DNA of 64,000 bases from assembly GCA_022495995.1 (NCBI GenBank), contig JAFEMH010000335.1:360001-424000 (forward strand), written 5' to 3'. The stretch comes from Adenophora triphylla var. japonica (Eukaryota; Streptophyta; Magnoliopsida; Asterales; Campanulaceae). Both the position numbers and the translations under genes were made by a program. The notes beneath the pieces are model-generated. The model searched no databases. It was not told where the DNA came from and worked only from the letters and a program-made list of their open reading frames with translations. Below, piece by piece: positions 22,651-35,837 of the stretch (within the stretch, counting starts at the first letter, position 1; each line of letters opens with the position of its first letter).

Positions 22651-22939
22651 CTCCCTCCGTCCCACACCAATAGATACCAAAAAATTGGGCACACATAATA
22701 CTAAGGAAAAGTAAGAGAGAGAAAAAATGAAAGAAAATGTTGTGAGTATGAAAAATTAAATGTGAGAGAGAAGAGTGGGAGGAATAGTTAGGAGAGAGAA
22801 TGTTGTGAGTGTAAAAGTGAAATAGGAGAGAGAATGAGTGGAAATAATAGTAAAGATTTCTTTTCATTTTGGACAGTATCAATTGGTGTGGGACAGACTA
22901 AAAAGAAAATAAGTATCAACTGGTGTGAGACGGAGGGAG
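22651..22939. mobile_element. Stowaway-like MITE
   Basis: Ends are CTCCCTCCGTCCCACACCAATAG and ...CAACTGGTGTGAGACGGAGGGAG with TA duplication. It lies about 740 bases before the myosin start codon. Confidence 0.88.
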
Positions 22940-23099
22940 TATATTTTTTACTATGTTTTGTATATATTTTTCATTAAGATTAATCTAAGGGACTATAATA
23001 TTTCATTTTTTTTGTTTATTCTTTAAGACTGTGACATTCAAAAAAATAATTAAAAAAATAATAGAGCTTGTTTTAGTAGATAATAATTTCATTATTTTG

Positions 23100-23679
23100 T
23101 GCCGTTAATCTCATCCCCTCTCTTTCTCTCTCCTCTCTCTCTCTTCTATTTCTTTTCTCGCATCTGTATTTTTTTTCTTGTCGACAACCCTGAAAAACCA
23201 TTGTCGATCGTCGTAATCTTGAAAATCCCGCTTCCCAGCAGGGGAAAACCCCAAACCTTCAAATTTCAACCCCCTCTCGGTTTATCAACTCAAATCTCTT
23301 CCTTCCAATCCTTGATTTTCAGGACAAAATTTCTGTTTTTTATTCATTATAACACATAATTTATGCTTTTCATGATTTTCCCCTATTTGCCAGGTCCCGA
23401 GGTTTTGAGTTTGACAGCTCAAAGCTCAATCTATTTTCATTTTTTTTGAAACTTGTTTCTCAATTTAATCTGTATGTAAATTAGGTTTGTTAATCTGCAA
23501 GTTCGGGGGGATTGAAATTTTCAACTTTTTACGAATTTGACCGAAATTTGAAGCTTGAAATCTTACCATTTAATTCTGATTTAGGGTTTTAGGTTTGTGT
23601 TTTTGGGCAATGTCGCTCTGGACATTGTCCGAATTCCATTGAAGACAACAATTGGTTGAACAATTTTGAGTTTGTAATC
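23100..23679 (+). promoter_or_regulatory. Myosin VIII 5' leader region
   Basis: A CT-rich tract (about 23110-23150) followed by a lower-AT stretch leads to the start codon. Such CT-rich tracts are common in plant 5' leaders. The transcription start and any leader intron cannot be fixed from sequence alone. Confidence 0.4.
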
Positions 23680-26600
23680 ATGTTATCAGTTTCTCCATCG
23701 ATGGTGATTCGTAGTTCGCTGGAGGAGATGTTAGATTCTCTCCAGCGAAGGGATGAGAATGAGAAGCCGAAGGACTTGCCGCCGGCGTTGCCGGCACGCC
23801 CTACCTCCAAGGCTCGTCTTCCTAAGCGGCCGTTGCCTAAAAGGTTTGACGTCGGCGATGCCACATCGGAGTGTAGGACCGTGAAGGTGGGTAAAGGTGG
23901 TAATTTTGGTCGGAAAAAGGCGAAAGAAGTCCGGCCTGATGAATCGCCTTATGTGAAAACTTCGGAAGTGCGAGAATGTGAACAGAGAGTGGAGGAAAAT
24001 GGTCACATTTCCGCATCCCTGCCCAACGGATCGCCGCCTAGGCTTAAGGAATCAGAGTGGGATGATAACATTGGTTATTTTACTAAAAAGGTAATTTCTA
24101 GTTAGTCATAATTATAGTATTTTTGTTTTAAATTTGTAAATAATCACAGAAGTTGTGGAGTATTTTATTTTATGCTCAGTGCTATAAGTATGAGAGTGAA
24201 GTCTGCAGGCTTTAGTAACAATAATAGTCAGCATTTCAGGTGAAATGTTAAAGATGATGTGTTTGTAGATTATACTGAGATCTTATGTTCATGGTATGAC
24301 TTTGTTTCTTTATACTTGACTTATATAATTGGGCGTGTTACATCTGGAACGATTTTCCAGGCTTGCGATTAAGACAGCGACTTGTAGATTGCTTTTATAC
24401 GAACTTCATATGATCCTTACTTCTACTTACTTCTACTTAGTTTGTTATTACTTGTTTTTGCATCTAAGTTGAATGGCATGTTTGCATTATACTCCTTCCG
24501 CCCCGAAATGATCTTCCTACTTTTTTTGGTTGTCGATACAAATGTATTTTAGGCAATAAGTTTAGGTTAATTTAATTATCCCAATGAACATCTGAAAAGT
24601 GGTATTGGTAGTATTTATAATGGTGTATCAATAACAAGTTTTAAATTTTCATGAAGATAATTAAATTAACCCAAATAAAGTACTTTTGCATTGACGACCA
24701 AAAAAGTAGGAAGACCATTTCGGGACGGCGGGAGTATGTTGATTGATGGCATATGAATGCTAGCTGCATGTAGCATTAAACCACATATACAAGCCTGGTC
24801 CTGTAAATTTTGTGGCTGGATTAGACAAATGGTATCCTTTCACTTTTCAAAGCTCTTTTGTAGTTCATTGAAGTCACATTACTTAAGGTTGATTTGTTTA
24901 TAAAAATCACTAATCTAGGGAGTGTTTTTGTTTGTAGAAACTTCGAGTATGGTGTCGGCTCCGAAGCGGGCAGTGGGAATCAGGACAAATACAGTCAACT
25001 TTGGGGGAGAAAGCATCTGTTATGCTTTCCGACAGAAGTGTGAGTTTATAAGTTCCGCCATCCCACAAGTCTTGCTACTGAAAATGAATGGTTGAAGTAA
25101 ATATGTATGTGCACCTAAAACTGTTTTCTACTGTAGGTTGTACCAGTGTCTACAACAGAGCTCTTACCTGCAAATCCTGATATTCTTGAGGGTGTGGATG
25201 ATCTTATACAGCTCAGTTACTTGAACGAGCCATCTGTTCTTCACAACCTCCAGTATAGATATTCTAGTGATATAATTTACGTATGTACACTATAAACTAC
25301 TGCCTGTTTCTGATTCTTTTTAATTTATATATGTATTGAAGGACCTAAACTCAAGTTTACTTTCTGCAGAGTAAGGCAGGGCCTGTTCTTATAGCTATCA
25401 ATCCTTTAAAAGATGTTCAACTATATGGAGATGACTTTGTCACTGCTTATAAGGACAAGCTTTTGGATAGCCCTCATGTTTATGCTTTGGCTGACACTGC
25501 CTACAATGAAATGATAAGAGGTGCGTAATACCAAGACTTAGTCAATATCAGAAACTGTCCAATGCAAAGCCTCCACTTTTTTTTTTTTTAAAACCTTTAT
25601 AACAGCTGTCACTGTGGATTATGCAGATACCATTAATCAGTCCATCATTATAAGGTTAGTCAGAGAGAGTTTACATATGAAACTTCTTGTTTTTGATAGT
25701 CATTGTTATTTATGCAATGGTCTTTATCCTCGGTGTTTCCATTTATGTATTTGCTAACTTCTCATTCATTTTATAGTGGTGAAAGCGGAGCTGGGAAGAC
25801 TGAAACAGCTAAAGTTGCAATGCAGTACTTGGCGGCAGTGGGTGGTGGTGGTGGAGGGATAGAGAATGAAATCCTTCTTACCAGCTGTATATTAGAAGCC
25901 TTTGGGAATGCAAAAACATCCAGAAATGACAACTCTAGTAGATTTGTGTGTTCTCTGCTCCTAACTCTTCTTTTTCTCTTAAGAGCATTTCATATGTAAC
26001 TCATATTCTGGAAACAATTGCAGGGAAAGCTAATTGAAATTCACTTCAGCGTGGAGGGGATGATTAGTGGTGCAAAAATCCAAACTTGTAAGTCAGATGT
26101 TGATGGAAAGTTGATTTCGGGAAATGTATCTTATGATGACAATTTTAGCAATGTTCAATTCTACTACTAATACAACTTACATGTGCATGTCAAATGTGAA
26201 TGCCTGTGCCGTGGTGAACAGATCTTCTTGAAAAGGTAGCTAAAATGTTAAAAGCATGTCATTTGAAGTTGTCTATTTTCTCATAATTTACCACTTTAAA
26301 CAAATAATGATATTAATTTTTATGTAATTGTTTCTTTGAGCAGTCTAGAGTGGTTCAGCTGGCTCTTGGAGAGAGGTCATACCATATCTTCTACCAGCTC
26401 TGTTCCGGGGCTTCATCTGCTCTTAGAGGTGATTTGAAATGGATGTTGCTGTATTGTTGTTACCCGTTTTAAAGCTTCTCTTTTACTTTTTATTGGTAGC
26501 CTTGTGAAGTTATATTGATATGGTATTGAAAGCCACTGGTGTCTGAAGTAACTCATGTGGTAAAGTATAACTTTCATCATTCTGATGGATCAACAAGTGA

Positions 26601-29600
26601 GGACTATTTAGGTCATGGAATTGTTCTCTACATGTTCTAGCTAAGCCTGCAAGCACTCTGTCCCTGTTTTTAGAACTAGTTAATCTATGTGATAACTTCA
26701 AAGAGTCAAATTATTGACGCCATTGGCAACTTGTTACAACAAAAGGCAATTGATAGGGGGAGGGGGTGTATATTGACTTTATGTTAGGCTGTTTCATCCA
26801 TCTAGTTCAAATTTCTTGCATGATTTCTAACTAGATGATGCAATTATTCCTATGCCACGAAATACGCTAAACAATTAAGTCATGAGAAAAAGTTCCTAAC
26901 CACGTAAGGCATGCTTAACATGCCCTCACAGCTTGACATGCTTCTCCTTGCACATGGATAGAGAAGCCAAGGGTAAACAGAACCTTAATGGACTGCAAAT
27001 TACATTATTTATTGACCCAGTAGCCTAATACAATTAGAGGCTTTACAATCTTTGGCGCACTTGCACCAAAACTAATTATGAATGAGTGATGTAAAAGGCA
27101 AGGAATTGGCCCAGACATTCAACCAGTCTTTCTTATAATCTAAAAGTAATTATTAAAAGATGGAGAATCCCTGGATCTGCTATTACTCACAGGATAGTCC
27201 ACCCTTCCATCAATCACTTACGCCGCAAGTCCCCCCCCCCCCCCAGTAGTATATCCTTCTATGCGTGACTCGATTTACCTGATTCAGGACTTATCGTGCA
27301 CTACTTTTTTGCGTAGTTACTGTTTGAAACTTGCTTGTTAGCTCTCGAAATAACTGTGTTTCCTTTACAGATAGGTTGAACCTGAAAATGGCAAGCGAGT
27401 ATAAGTATCTTAGTCAGAGTGACTGCTTAACGATCAATGATGTTGATGATGCTCAACAGTTTCAGAAACTAATGGTAACTTCAAACACTATGAATCACTA
27501 TCACAATTAAGGGGGTGATATCTTTTATTTAGTTTGTTGAGCTCCAGGTTCCAAACGTTTGTAGACATATAATAGTATTATTATTTGTATGTTCATTAGG
27601 AAGCCATGGATACTGTTCAAATATCCAATGAAGATCAAGTGCATGCCTTTGAAATGCTTGCTGCAGTTTTGTGGCTGGGGAACATATCATTCAATGTCAT
27701 TGACAATGAAAATCACATTGATGTTGTGGCTGATGAAGGTAAGACGCTCTTCTTGGTTTGATCCTGTATGTATGATGTTACCTTTCAGTTGCTTCACAAC
27801 ATGGTATGGTTTGAAGATCTCTTTGTTAGTCCCCTTCTGTTTTTGTACTCAAGTCTGCCTTTGTTCCAATTCGTGGGGTTTGGCTACATGAATTCTTTTT
27901 TGCAATTTGGTCTGTCCAATGCAAGATCATTATAAACACCACATTCCCACATTTCTTAACTTAAATTATCCATATACATTTTAGCCTTCCCCTATCGCCA
28001 GTCTGCACTCCAGAAACGATGCTTCATTTGCAAACATTTATTGTGGAAACAATTTATATTGGGCGCTTGTAAATTAATAATTGTCACTGTGTTTTACCAT
28101 GAGTTATCTATCAGTTCCTATTTTTTGTTGGGTAACAGCCTTGCTAAGCCGGAGAACCAATTTTTGTAGGTTTTCACCTTCCTGCCCATGAGATCATTTA
28201 GCACTATACTTTATTACTTTTTTATTTGGAGAACAGTCTTAAAGTATAATGCTGACAACTTACTCAATGACATTGCTCCTTGGCGGTAATTCTATTTGTA
28301 TTAATATATCTATTTTTTCTAGTTTTAAGAATGTGTTACAACTTCAAATTTGGTGTAGAACAATTAGCCTAACAAGAGAGAATAAGCACCTTACTGCAAT
28401 GACTGAAAAAACAACCACTGACATTACATTTCTGATTATTTTCAGTTGTGTTCTTTTAAGTTAGCTATTTCTCAAGTAAGCTTGATGAATAAGTTAATTG
28501 GGCATTGTCTTAAGCTCTGTGTTTATTTATTTCTGCTGGAAAACTATTCCAATCGTGTAGTGGGGAACGATGACTTTCATGCGTAAGTTATGTCCTATTA
28601 TTCTGAGAGGGCCTGTCAGATTACTTTATTGGTGAAGAATAGAAACAAACAAATACATGAACATTCATTATGGCAGCTAAGCACGTTTCTTAATTTTTCG
28701 TTTTTCCGCAGCTGTTACAAGTGCTGCTCGGTTGATTGGTAGCAGTGCTCAGGACCTCATGTCAGCTTTATCAACGCACCGAATACAAGCTGGGAAGGAC
28801 ACTGTTGCCAAAAAATTGACAATGCAGCAGGTAAGCGTATTGATGATATCTCTCATCTTTCTCTATCACATGCATACCTACATGAATGCAGGTACTGTTG
28901 TGTGTATGCCTTGAAGATAAAGGAAAATTACAACGCGTGTGTTGGGTGCGGGGCTGAAAATCCCTACCACGAGCTTCCAACATAATCTGAGGAAAAAAGT
29001 CACCAGTGAATAGCTTGGGGATCTGGGGCCAGAGCACCTTTGGTGCTGATTTCTTTTGTTATTTGCGTGGAGTACATTCAAGATATAATCCCTCCTTCTC
29101 GACTGGAATGCTGAAACTAAAAAATTTAGAGCAAGTGTCGACCTCAAAATCTGAAGTTGCATTCCACTAGACATATATTCCTTTTTAGTTTATCTCATTG
29201 GAATACATGCATTTCTTTTTAAGGAAACCTTTCCTCAATGCCATGAATTTATCATTGTCTGAACTTACAAGACTGCAGATATATGCCAATACACCACAAA
29301 TTCATTTTTTTTATGTTTCTCTTGTTTAGGCAATTGATACAAGGGATGCACTGGCAAAGTTTGTCTATGCAAGCTTGTTCAACTGGCTTGTAGAGGAGAT
29401 CAACAGATCACTTGAAACGGAAAAACTGCATACTGGGACATCCATAAGTATTCTTGACATCTATGGATTTGAGTCATTTCAGGTAGGTGGACAATGAAGA
29501 AAATTTGTCCGTGGTCATTACTGATAGGGCTCTTACAATCAAGAAGGTAAAATTGTTAATAAACGCATGCGTCCAATGACGATCTGATTTTCTTTTATTC

Positions 29601-32600
29601 AGAAGAACAGCTTTGAACAGCTTTGTATAAACTATGCCAATGAGAGACTACAGCAACATTTCAATCGACATCTTTTTAAACTTGAGCAGGAGGTGAGCAT
29701 TTCAGTTTCATTGTATATTAAAACGAGCCTAACATAAACGGAGTATTTTGGTTGCCAGTTTGTCTACCTACTTTTTACGCAATGAAATGCCCGACATATT
29801 CAGTTCTTAATTTGCCGACTACAAACACTTATAAGACTCAATATGGGGAAATTCCCTACAGTTGAGTACAATTTTTCTCCTGGACATCATAAAACATTCC
29901 CTTCTAGTAGGGTATGTCTAAGCTGACCAAAAAGTCATTACACGCTCCTCTCGACACTTAAACTGTTTGTTCTTTTCTGTCAGATGAAACTCTAGGTTTT
30001 TCTTTACCAGTTTTTTCAAACTCGAAGGGGAGATATGTTAATATGGATATATGTTTACTCATATACAGTTCTTTTTCTCACTAGTGTAACCTCTCAATTT
30101 CTCATTAGGAGTATGAATTGGACGGAATCGATTGGACAAAGGTAGAATTTGAAGACAACCAAGAGTGTTTGGATCTCTTTGAGAAGGTATTTTGGGCTTT
30201 TGTTTTTCTAGAAATCTTCAGCTTCTCCATTGCTTTCAAGTTGTCCTGATATGTTTGATTTCCACTCATATCTTTGTTATCAACGCATTGCGCAGAAACC
30301 TATTGGGCTCATATCTTTATTGGATGAGGAGTCAAATTTCCCAAAGGCCACTGACTTGACCTTTGCCAATAAGCTTAAGCAGTATTTAAGTGATAATCCG
30401 TGCTTTAGAGGAGAAAGATCTGGAGTTTTCAGTGTTCGCCATTATGCTGGAGAGGTTAGTATAACGATTTCTAGATTTCTAGGTCTGCATAATCTGTGTT
30501 ATAAATTGAATTTGGCAGCTTTGCATATAATTTTGCAGTCTTTTAAATCATTCATCATAAGTTGTGTTTCTGAATTTGCTGGGTAGGATCTTCGAAGTAA
30601 ACATATAAAGTGAATTTGTTAAGTGCTTAAAATACAGTGAGTTTGTATGTCAGATGGCAACTTGTGCGCAAACCTAAGTTGTATTCTGAATGTAAGGCAT
30701 ACAAATCAAGTTTGACTAGCTCTGTTTTTTTGCAGGTCCATTATGAAACTAATGGATTCTTGGAGAAAAACAGGGATATACTGCAATCGGATACTATTCA
30801 ACTTCTATTGTCGTCCAGCGGCAGGCTTTCTCGGTCGTTTGCCTCCGGTATGATGAATCAATTACAGAAAGGAAGGCAGACGGGAGTGTTCGGTTCCCAT
30901 AAGCAAAGCGTTGGCACAAAGTTCAAGGTAAATATCTGACCATGAAAAGAGTGTCTGGTTCTAATATTGATTTGGTGGACTATGCCTTTAGTGGCTACTG
31001 AGCATTGCATATCCAACTTCCTTGTGAAGAAATTGTATTCTTCTAGATATAATGAAATAATACAATTGGCTATTCTTATAACAGAGTTTTCTTGTCAAAC
31101 ACATTTCTTCTAATGCAAGTACTTTTTACTTATTGTACCAAAAAAGTACTTTTTACTTGTATGCGATTTATTTTTCATGACATGGTCTTTTTAGAGAGGT
31201 GAATTTTATCACTAGATCTAGGAAAAGATTCTGCATGTCGGTCCACTTATGTGATATTATGTAATCTGTTCCTTCAATTCTTGTAGGGTCAGTTGTTCAA
31301 ATTGATGCAACACTTGGAAAACTCAACACCACACTTTATTCGGTGTATAAAACCAAATGGTAAGAAACTTCCCGGAAAGTACGATAAGGATCTTGTCTTG
31401 GAGCAGCTTAGGTCTTGTGGAGTTTTGGAAGTAGTCCGGATCTCAAGATCCGGATATCCTACTCGACTGACGCATCAAGAATTCGCAAGAAGGTAAATCA
31501 CAAAAGTTATAACTTAACAAACATCTTTGGTTGACGATAGATCATTAATAATGCATGCACGAATTGTAGGTATGGCTGCCTTCTTTCAGAGATGCCTGGA
31601 CATCAAGATCCATTAAGTATATCTGTTGCGGTTCTGCAGCAATTTAATATTCTCCCAGAAATGTACCAAGTTGGTTACACTAAACTATATTTCCGTGTTG
31701 GACAGGTGGGTTCATTTATCTTTCGTCTTAAATTTACAATTTATTAATCTTATATCATTGGGGGTTTAGTGGGGTTGTATTGTCAATGATGTTGGACATC
31801 AAACTATTGGCGTGCTTCTGAACAACTTATTTGCAATCTGTCAATAAGTAGGGAGATAGGATAAACCTCTGGAATTTGGTGCATATCGCACTAGCATAGT
31901 CACACTTATGATGACAATATTGCTTGCAGCCAGATTAACTTTCACTTGTAATCATTAATTCTATACAGGCTTCCTCCCCTTTTTTTATGGGTTGGGTGGG
32001 CCATTATGCTCAGTCCTAAACATAGTGTTGGTTGACTATCTCATGTCTCTGCTAGTTTAGAACTTCATTTCTAGTTTCTTTTTAAGAGATTCATGGTATC
32101 TGGTCTAGGTAAACTACCAGAATACACCAGATACGTTTCTTCCAGAAGATTGTTATACCAATAAAACTCATACACGATGGCTAGGAATATTTTTAAAAAC
32201 TACCTGCTTATCACTTATGGGAACTCTCAACAAGTCGTAATCGTATTCATGTACCAAAAGCGTTGTATATTCCTCCTTTTACTTGTAATCTTTTCAGACT
32301 TGTTGCTGAATTGCATTATTCTTTATGGTTGTAATCCTATGTTCTTTGGTTATGTTTTTTTGGGACCAATAGATTGGTGTATTGGAGATTATGAGAAAAG
32401 AAGTTGTGCAAGGCACACTTGAGGTTCAGAAACGTGTTCGTGGTCATCAGGCTCGTCGTCACTTCCATGAACTGAAGAGAGGAGTTGTAACTCTGCAATC
32501 ATGTATGTGTAAATGCATCTTTAGTTATCGTTTTATGAAAGCAAGTTACATCATCAGCGTATTAGTTGCATCATATTGCTTGCAGAAAGTTAAATCTGTC

Positions 32601-35369
32601 AAAGGTGGATGAAAAAAGAATGTTACTTTGCAATATTTTTCGACAAAAAAGTTGGTAAAAGTCAAATATGTCTAAATTCTGCTCTATAACTTTTTTACTT
32701 CTACTTTCAAGTTTCTTAAAATGGTAAAGAAGTGGGCCATAACATAAGTACTCTCCACTTATAGTTTAGGTCAGATATGATCGAATATATCAAAATATGA
32801 ATTCATTAAATTACTTTGCAGTTGTTCGTGGTGAAAATGGTAGAAGGGAGTATCAAGCTTTGATAGGCTTGAGGAAGGAGATCACTCGCAGTCGCAAGTC
32901 ACTGGATATGCAAGTGAATGCAGTTGTGCAACTACAATCTTGTATGAGTTGTTCTTATTCTTACATTTCGAGTTCATCATCTATCATTATACTCCCTCCG
33001 TCCGAAAATGAATGTCCGAAAAACTTTTAAATTTGCTCTTGGTCAAGAGCAAATTTGAATTTTTTTTGGACGTTCATTTTGGGATGGAGGTAGTATTATG
33101 TTGGTCCTCATGTTTTCTTATCTGTAGTGATTCGAGGGTGGTTGGCTCGAAAGCATTTTGGCAACTTACAGAATCGAAAAGACCTTATCATTCCAAATTC
33201 TAAACGAAAGCCAGGCAGGAGGATATCCGAGGTCAAGGTACATTTTTATTGTGATTCATATTCCTTTTTCTCTTTTGCCTCCTAATGCTTTTAACTGGAG
33301 AAGGTCTGTATATGACTTAATGCATGCTTTTAATAGAAGGTTTACTGGCTATCTACCTGCTGTTGAAAGCTTTTCAGCCTTCAAAGACATGATTATTATT
33401 GTTACAAGCCACAGTAGTACACACCTTTAGTAAATATTAAATTTTAAAACATTATTACTTGAAACATATTAGCTATATAATGCGAGTTGTTGTTGTTTTA
33501 AAAAATAAATTATAAAGCTAAATGTAGGTGAATAAATAATTTTAAAGGGACATTTTTGTTATGAAAAAATAAAATAAGCTGGAGGGTTGTTACTTGGATG
33601 AAGAGTTCAAGAGTCCAACCCCCTCCCTTAATATATAATAAGATTATTACCCCCTTCATTCAAAAAAGGGTCCCAATTTGGTTGTTTATCCTCGTGAAAT
33701 TCTAAAACCGTAATCGATACACCATTAATACTATCATAACTATTTACAGAATTTCATGAGGATAGATAAAATTTAATATTTTAGTCAAAGTTCAGTCAAG
33801 TTGACTTGATATTTGAAGGAAGACCATTTTTTGGATGAATTATTGTTATTGTTATTATTGCTGTTGTTAATATTTTTTTTTTGTTGGAGATAGTTCCATT
33901 AAAATCCCTTTATCCCCTAATGTTAGTCCCATTTGACTATTCAAACATTTTAACAATCTATTTTCATCTCATTCACTAACCTTATTGAGGTTTAATTATT
34001 ATTCATATACTCCCTCTTCTTCCTTGGTTGACAATTTTGGAAGTTCAATCATTTTAACTTAACAATTTTGGAGACGAGACTATCTTTTTGGGACAAACAA
34101 AAATGGCAAATTGGAACATCTTTATGGGACGGAGGGAGATTATGGTTCATGGTTGTGCATGCAAAACTTTAAATATACCTTCAATACACGTATCAAGGGT
34201 TTACCAAGAACAACTGCACCATTCTTTGAGCAGGAGTGGAATCAAGAACCTATGCCTGTGGAAGAGCTTCAAAAGCGGGTGCTCAAGGCAGAAGCGACCA
34301 TTAGGCAAAAAGAAGAGGAAAATACAGCACTAAGGGAGACAGTACTACAATATGAGGCCCGGTGGTCTGAGTACGAAGCCAAGATGAAATTGGTGGAGGA
34401 AACGTGGCAAAGGCAAATGGCATCTTTACAAGTAAGTTTGCATCTTCAAGCTTGGTTATGGTCATAAATTTTATGCATTGCGGAAACGGCAAGACTCTAA
34501 CTAGATGAATTCAGACATTTACTGGAGCCTCAATGGTTTGCTTGTGCTCTAAACCATAATCGCACATGTGTTGTGTATATACACACACATATAAACTTAC
34601 ACACAAATAATAATAGGTTGATTTAATTATACTAATGTAAATTTAAAACATGTAATTGATACACCATCAACAATACCATCAATAACAAGTTTTACATTTT
34701 CATTAGGATAATAAATCAAACTAAAATAATTGCTCTAAGTTAATTCGTAGTCATGACAAAAAAAGTGAGAAGATCATTTTTGGACGGAGGGAGTATATAT
34801 TTGAAGTTTTCATTGACTAGATTGACAAAAGTCATACTCTACAGTCTCTACTCGTGCGTCTGAGCCTAAGTATGTGTACTTTCAATGCAGATGAGCCTCT
34901 GTGTGTGTGTGTTTGTTTGTTAGGCTTAGGGTTTACATTGACTAGAATGACAAAGTCAACTCTATCAATGCAGATGAGTTTGGCTGCAGCCAAGAAGAGT
35001 CTAGGTTCCACATCACCCAACGATTCAGAGGATTTCCTGTCAGGAGCTCAAACTCCTGGAGGAAGCACTCCAACTGCTGGTGCAGGTCGTGAAGCTAATG
35101 GTGTTTCAAATGCAGTAAGTCACCTGGCAAAGGAGTTTGAGCAACAGAAGCAGAATTTCGACAATGAAGCCAAAGCAATTGTTGAGGTCAGGTCCTCTGG
35201 GCATCATCCTGTTGAGGATCTTCGGAAATTGAAGCACAAATTTGAGACATGGAAGAAAGAGTACAAGGCTCGGTTACGCGAGGCAAAGGCAAAAGTGTAC
35301 AAACTTGTTAATTCTGAAGCTGATAAAAGTCGAAGAAGATGGTGGGGAAAGAAAAGCATTAAACTTTGA
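23680..35369 (+). CDS. Class VIII myosin heavy chain (24 exons)
   Basis: An actin-based motor; plant class VIII myosins act at plasmodesmata, cell plate and endosomes. The spliced protein is 1177 residues (class members are about 1150-1200). Exons: 23680-24090, 24938-25039, 25137-25280, 25370-25520, 25627-25654, 25777-25945, 26024-26087, 26222-26235, 26344-26428, 27371-27474, 27600-27738, 28712-28830, 29330-29482, 29603-29692, 30109-30186, 30296-30454, 30736-30927, 31287-31492, 31570-31705, 32373-32502, 32822-32941, 33128-33237, 34198-34431, 34974-35369. All are GT-AG and keep frame. P-loop GESGAGKT is at 280-287, switch I NDNSSRF at 329-335, switch II DIYGFE at 553-558. IQ-type motifs lie at ~860-965 ([40 protein letters not shown]), then a coiled coil (~985-1060) and a short basic tail ending [12 protein letters not shown]. 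The start MLSVSPSM fits the class better than the later MVIRSS. Introns hold several MITEs. Confidence 0.95.
24492..24734. mobile_element. Stowaway-like MITE in myosin intron 1
   Basis: CTCCTTCCGCCCCGAAATGATC faces ...AAGACCATTTCGGGACGGCGGGAG with TA on both sides. The middle (CAATAACAAGTTTTAAATTTTC) matches relics at 34615-34793, 41935-46057 and 46590-46790. Confidence 0.88.
26222..26235 (+). CDS. 14-nt microexon of the myosin gene
   Basis: ATCTTCTTGAAAAG lies between an acceptor (GTGAACAG) and a donor (GTAGCT). Joined to the flanking exons it completes YLLEKSRVVQ, the invariant myosin motif after IQT. Without it the frame breaks. It is a genuine exon far below the size most gene finders accept. 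Confidence 0.9.
32992..33093. mobile_element. Short Stowaway-like MITE in myosin intron 21
   Basis: CTCCCTCCGTCCGAAAATGAATG faces CGTTCATTTTGGGATGGAGGTAG, giving an almost complete 100-bp hairpin with TA ends. It fills over half of a 186-bp intron. Confidence 0.85.
33655..33838. mobile_element. Degenerate MITE in myosin intron 22
   Basis: TTCATTCAAAAAAGGGTCCC on the left pairs with GACCATTTTTTGGATGAAT on the right. The middle resembles the MITE at 40913-41144 (GAAATTCTAAAA, ACACCATTAATA). Confidence 0.6.
34010..34138. mobile_element. MITE next to the exon 23 acceptor
   Basis: CTCCCTCTTCTTCCTTGG begins after TA and ...TTTATGGGACGGAGGGAG ends it. The right end is 59 bases before the splice acceptor at 34197, so the branch point of intron 22 must lie in or just beyond the MITE. 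Confidence 0.65.
34615..34793. mobile_element. Half MITE in myosin intron 23
   Basis: The inner sequence and right end (AAGTGAGAAGATCATTTTTGGACGGAGGGAG region) match the MITE of intron 1; the left terminal repeat is missing. Confidence 0.65.
34811..34980 (+). repeat. Duplicated 3' splice site before the last myosin exon
   Basis: CATTGACTAG(A)TTGACAAA at 34811 and CATTGACTAGAATGACAAAG at 34936 begin two related copies. Each ends in TCAATGCAG|ATGAG, with acceptors at 34890 and 34973. The downstream acceptor gives the conserved [10 protein letters not shown]. The upstream one also reads MSL at first, then CVCVFVC and a stop at 34921-34923. Confidence 0.85.
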
Positions 35370-35835
35370 TGCTTATTTGTATCCAATGTGTGTAGGAATA
35401 TGAGAAAGACAGTTATATTGTCACTATACCGACAATCCCCGGAATGGTTTTCTTGTTCCCCGAAAAAATGTCGCAGTATTCTCTCTCCAGAATAGACTTG
35501 AGGGTACTTGTGAATAGTCTGTTGATATTGATGCATCGCCGGGAACCTGTTGTATGTTGTCGGTATAGAGCTCATATAGAAGAGAAATGTTCATATTTCC
35601 TCCCCTTCTGTAAGAGAACTTGTGCGATATATTAGAAAAGTAAATAATACAAGCTCCGACTATTATAAATCTCGTCTTAAAACTAATATAGATCATACGA
35701 TCTTACTTCAGTAAAAAATTACAAGAAAAATAAAATAAGCTAATAAATAAAAATCAATTCCTATCCTCATACTTGACCCCAAACCCAAACAGTTCAAAAC
35801 ATTTGCCAACCACGATGAACATCCTAATTAATCGG
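35370..35835 (+). other. Myosin 3' flank
   Basis: No gene is supported here. AATAAA-like motifs at about 35727-35752 are candidate poly(A) signals for the myosin transcript, in line with a 3' UTR of about 400 bases; this is inferred. Confidence 0.4.
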
Positions 35836-35837
35836 CA

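Noticed and set aside
23656..23679. Myosin start upstream at TTG
   Set aside because: The frame is open but has no ATG before 23680, and MLSVSPSM begins the family-like N-terminus.
28732..29174. Small frames in myosin intron 12
   Set aside because: They overlap exon 12 or intron sequence and break at the splice sites.
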